Shown here: positions 60,301-64,000 of the stretch, piece by piece
Layout: each line of letters begins with the position of its first letter
Position numbering within the stretch: the stretch's first letter is position 1
DNA from: Gnetum montanum
Taxonomy: Eukaryota; Streptophyta; Gnetopsida; Gnetales; Gnetaceae
DNA length: 64,000 nucleotides
Assembly: GCA_015680685.1 (NCBI GenBank)
Contig: MNCI01036636.1
Span: forward strand, 124,001 to 188,000
Direction: 5' to 3'
Translations under genes and position numbers: made by a program
Notes under the pieces: model-generated
What the model was told of the DNA's origin: nothing
What the model saw: only the letters and a program-made list of their open reading frames with translations
Database searches by the model: none

Positions 60301-62200
60301 ATGTCTAGAGGAATCCACCTGAGAGGCATCAACAAAGAAGTGCAAAACACCATGATCAAATAAGCATCAAGCATTAACCGTTGGCCCTTGGCCAGATGTC
60401 ATCACACTATTTTCAAAAGTACATGGGATTGAGGGAATGTGGTTCAAGATGCAATGGAATTGGTTGTAACCAGGGAAGTCAGGAGTTGATCAAGGGTTAT
60501 GATTGCTGCTGGGATTGTGGGAGGGGAAAGCTCTCATGCGAATGAGCTATATCTTTGGTCCTTGTCCATAGCTAGTATTTAGCAGACTCGAAGCCAAGAC
60601 ATAGGAGATGCATTCTTTGGAGAAATGGGACTCTTGAAGAGTGTTTATGGGGCCCGTTGTAAATAACCAAAGCCACGTGATGATGTGTAACATGGTCTGT
60701 TTGAGACATAAGTGTAACTATTTTCCAAGACAATAACCTTCTCACTTGGGGCTTGTATGAGAATAGCCAATAGTCTTTTATTTATGATGTTAATAGGGTT
60801 ATGAAGACACTTTCCATGCATTTTTCTCTTTGACCTTTTTTTTCTTTTTCTTTTTCTCTTTGGTCTTTTTCAAAGAGCTTGCTTTTAGTGTTTTGCTCAT
60901 GTTAGAATGCTTTCTCTTAGTGCTATGGTTGTGTTCAAATGCTTGCTTTTTTGTGTCATGCATCATGTACTCTGTTTTGTGTTGTAACTTCTTAGGGAGT
61001 TACAGTGTGCAACAGTGTATCAAGGATTTTGAGCTGAGTAGGGGACAATGTATCTAGGGGATGTAATTGAATAGGATAAGGGGGCATGATGGGGAATAGG
61101 GAATGTATCAAGAATTGGGAATGTACTTATGAATAGATTGATTAACCCAGTTAGGTGCATCAGGAATAATGTGATACCTTGTCATCATGATGAAGTGCAT
61201 CTATGCATGAATGCCTCAAGTGTGTCATCCTACAAACACAACTCCAAGAAGATAAGAAAAACACAAATGAAGATATTAACTAAGCACTTTAAAATAAGGA
61301 GATGGAGTCACCATGTGCAATTCTCAAAGAAGACAGAATCATGAACAACACCAGCCTCATTAGAGTCCATGAGACAAATTATGTAGCAAGTCTTTGTGGA
61401 ACATGAACAACCAATTGTAGCAACACATCTTTTCAAGCTTTTTCCTAGTTGTTGATGATGTCGCTAGTTTATAGTCTTAGTGGACTGTTGCGGGTTAGTT
61501 TCACCTCATAAGCCTTCAGACAGTCCTAATTTATTTTCATAGAGGATGGTGTGTTACTAGTTTATAGTTGTAGTGGACTGTGAAGAGGCAAACCAGTTTA
61601 TAGTCTTAGTGGACTCTAGATGCTAGTTTCACATCATGGCGGATAGATGTGGCAGTTTAGCATCATACCGGACAGAGCTTTGTGGTGTCAGTTTATCATC
61701 ATGACTCTAGGACTATTCTGTGGTATCAATTTTAAGTCATGATGCCAAGACTGTTCTGTGGTATTAGTTTTACGTCATGATGCCAGGACTGTTCTGTGGT
61801 ATTAGTTTTAAGTCATGATGCGAGGACCATTCTGTGCTAGTTTATAGTCATAGCGGACTAGTGCTTACCTTGCTTGTGTAAGGTGTGATGCTCCATGCAT
61901 GGTCATGCTGTGTGTTTGCAAGATCCTGTAAAAATCAACTAGAAAGAGAGCAACATCAAGCAACACCTATTGTAAATAGAGTTAAAATGTATGAAAGAAA
62001 GAAAAATACAACGCAAAAAGTGGTAGTTTTAGGTCGTTTCGGGCCGTAAGCTAGTTTAAGACCTTTTCGAGCCATGTGTTTTTGTATTTTTATGTTTTTA
62101 AACAATGTGTAAACTAAGTTGACGAATGTGTAAATAAAGCGAAATGCGTGATCTAAGTAAGTGGGAAAAATGTAAATGCATAGGCTAGTGCGATGTAAAC
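60301..62200 (-). mobile_element. Family A 3' spacer, non-coding, no RT
   Basis: 1.9 kb between the protease end and the polypurine tract. It holds a T-rich tract with CTTTTT units (60834-60870), short TAGTTTATAGTCTTAGTGGA repeats (61465-61620), a 38-bp minisatellite (61703-61854) and GGCCATTTCG-like strings (62010-62075). No RT, RNase H or integrase motif was seen in any frame, so the element is non-autonomous or has lost pol. Confidence 0.7.
61703..61854. repeat. 38-bp minisatellite, four copies
   Basis: Units start at 61703, 61741, 61779 and 61817, each like GATGCCAGGACTGTTCTGTG followed by GTATTAGTTTTAAGTCAT. Spacing is exactly 38 bp. Related looser units (AGTTTATAGTCATAGCGGAC) flank it and recur near 63470-63530 inside the gag region. 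Confidence 0.85.
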
Positions 62201-62205
62201 AAAAG

Positions 62206-62796
62206 TCAAAATGCATGGCAAGTGGAGGAAAAGGGTAGGTAGGCACCCACATTTTTGGTCAAGGGAAAGTATTGGTCATGTAGTTGCTTCCTAACTAGAT
62301 GTGGATTAGGGAGCATGTAAGGCTTAGGATCCTTTGGGGGGTTATTGGCTTCAACCACTAGTTTAGGTGTGTTAGCCTTAGGCGTTGCATTTGTTACTAT
62401 AGGTGTATCACCAAGAAAATCTTCTTCCAAAACTTGCGCCATGTCTATGTCATGGGTAGTCGAAGAGAAAGCGTTATCACCAACTTGACCACCTTCATAT
62501 GGAAGGTGGATTTCTTGGTGGATGGGAGAGGAGATGGTGCTTAGTTGGGCTAGCCAAGGCTTGCCTAGGATCATGTTGAAACCTGGCATCTCTTCTATGA
62601 TAGTGAAATTTGCACTAGTAAGGAATCTCTCTCCTCCCACAAAGGCTAAATTAATTGTACCCCTGATTGTGACACATGACCCATTGAAGGATTTTAGAAA
62701 TGTAGTTTTGGTTGCCCTGATTTCATCTACTAGGCCTAGCTTGTTGATGACGGAGTATAAGACTACATTTGTTGCTACACCATCATCTACGTGCAC
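62206..62796 (-). pseudogene. Second family A element, protease
   Basis: Open for 196 codons. The active-site region HVDDGVATNVVLYSVINKLG has D-D-G in place of D-S/T-G. Then FLKSFNGSCVTIRGTINLAF, TIIEEMPGFNMILGKPWLAQ and HQEIHLPYEGG, matching 1168-1371 in the first copy. A Pro/Asn-rich tail follows and then non-coding spacer. It is the longest open piece of either family A copy, which suggests a younger insertion than the one at the window start. Confidence 0.85.
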
Positions 62797-64000
62797 TCTG
62801 CAGATGGTACATTGCCCAACATGAATGCTAATGGATAGCTGGGTTGCAGTGACCTCTCCTCATGTGAGGTTAACTTTGATTACATTTTCATAGAACACTA
62901 GGGATGTTGAACTCAATTCTTACAGTGTAGGGGGTAGCATTGTTGCACGGATGGATGTCTCATCTGTAGGGGTATCCTCTATAACAAGAATGAAGGCCAA
63001 GATCTGGGCCAATGTTTGATAGTGAGCAGATGAGGTAATGACCAAGTCGTACAAGCTCAATGTCATGTTCTTTTGCTTGAGCGTTTCCTTCACCTGGGTT
63101 AGTGCAGCTACAAAGTCCTTATCATTAGCCATTGTGTTGGCCTTGACTTCCTCCATGTGGTTTGAGAGACAATTCTCTTGCAAAGGGGACTTGGGCTTAG
63201 TCTACTTGGCCTACTTGGGGGTAGGGGCCCTAGTGTTCAGTTTTTGTTTGTTGGTTGTGGCCTTTTCTTCAGCCATGGGGGTTGTGAGGTGCTCGTTTGT
63301 CCTCTAGCATTTCCATTTGGTGGGCTTACCCAAGTTGCTAGTGGTATCGACCCTCGAAGGAGGAGGGATCAAGATGTTGCCCATTATCAGGCTTCAGGTA
63401 GATGAGGGACCATCACATTGTGGCACCCTTATGAAAAAAGGTTTCTTCGTGGTTTTTGTTGCCATGTCATGCCAGTTTAATGTCTTAGCATATGGGTGTT
63501 GCCAATTTAATGTCATAGCGGATGGTTGTTCTGGGACTTTGACCAAAAAGGCTGTTGTGGGTGCCTAAGGTGGTACTTTGAAAACAAATGGAGCCCTCTT
63601 GCTTGTGGAGGCTATGGGGACCTTTGCCTTGTTAGGAGGCACACAGATGACAAAAGGTTGTTGCACAGGTTTGGGCTTGCCACCTATGCTAATTGAGTTT
63701 ATGACATAGGAGACATCGTCTGTGTTGGATTGACTTGCCATGTCGATCAGCAATTAGCCTTGTTCTATCATTCTCTGCAGGTCATCTTGCAAAGCATGAT
63801 AGTTGTTTGTACCATGACTAGCCATTTGATGGTAATGACAGTATTGGTCCAATTTAAAATGTTATGGGACTGGGGGCTCATTTGGTACTACTAATGTGGG
63901 GTTCTTTAGTAGTTCACAATACCTATCATGCTTTTGGCGGGTAATCTCTGATATGTGTTTGTGTTGGATTTTCCTGGCTTTCAAGAGTTGCTCCAATAGT
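62797..64000 (-). pseudogene. Second family A element, gag C-terminal part (continues off the window)
   Basis: Minus-strand gag remnant. NPTLVVPNEPPVP and FKLDQYCHYHQMASHGTNNY (63780-63890) match NPSLVVPNEPLVPTGFRLD and the zinc-finger-like segment of the first copy, but the Cys/His finger is degraded here. MASQSNTDDVSYVINSISIG (63565-63753) matches NNVNYVINAISID at 2153-2344. A linker follows (ALTQVKETLKQKNMTLSLYD, 62920-63183). Stops interrupt it. The gag N-terminus, primer site and 5' LTR are beyond 64000. Confidence 0.8.

Noticed and set aside
1-64000. tRNA, rRNA, CRISPR or bacterial-type operon features
   Set aside because: No cloverleaf, spacer array, Shine-Dalgarno-led gene cluster or rRNA sequence was seen by eye; the window is eukaryotic. 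A covariance-model scan would be needed to exclude small RNA genes.

Overview
This is plant nuclear DNA. It is AT-rich, holds no gene I can call intact, and is almost entirely built from nested, decayed Ty3/gypsy LTR retrotransposons. The gene remnants that identify the lineage are plant-type: two copies of an NPF (NRT1/PTR) transporter with a four-exon structure, leucine-rich-repeat receptor fragments, and two intronless copies of an RNA polymerase III subunit (RPC9). Low gene density, long old LTR elements and heavy nesting suit a large-genome seed plant such as a gymnosperm, but the species cannot be fixed from sequence alone.

Layout. 1-6520: a minus-strand, pol-less gag-protease element (family A) with a 1.47 kb 5' LTR; it sits inside an older LTR (family E, 6521-6993). 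6521-12487: copy 1 of a segmental duplication carrying the last exon of an NPF pseudogene. 12488-13540: unrecognised, more GC-rich sequence. 13626-20236: a complete plus-strand chromovirus (family B) with paired LTRs, a TCTGG target-site duplication, Met-tRNA primer site, gag, protease, RT, RNase H, integrase and a chromodomain, all riddled with stops. It lies inside a family C-like LTR whose 3' part is 20242-21445.

22330-51953 reads as a Russian doll. A minus-strand family E element (LTR 51025-51953, gag, protease, half of RT to 46922, then RNase H and integrase at 22330-23990) is split by a plus-strand relative, G (5' LTR 24036-24568, gag-protease to about 27640, 3' LTR 46054-46921). G is split by a minus-strand C-like element (leader 28190-29059 and 38459-40169, LTR 40170-41540). 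That is split by element C proper (29065-38453).

Element C is the most interesting object. It encodes only gag-protease (nearly open, two in-frame stops). Its 3.5 kb LTRs carry host sequence in U3: a processed-looking RPC9 coding sequence in sense and an LRR receptor fragment in antisense. Both LTRs hold both pieces. The LTR limits are supported by TGTTGG/CCAACA ends, a polypurine tract directly before the 3' LTR, and a GCAAT duplication flanking the element.

51483-58808 is copy 2 of the duplication, with all four NPF exons but one nonsense codon and one frameshift. Copy 1 lost exons 1-3 by a deletion with microhomology and has its own frameshifts. 58811-64000 is a second family A element (minus), entered from its 3' LTR and leaving the window within gag.
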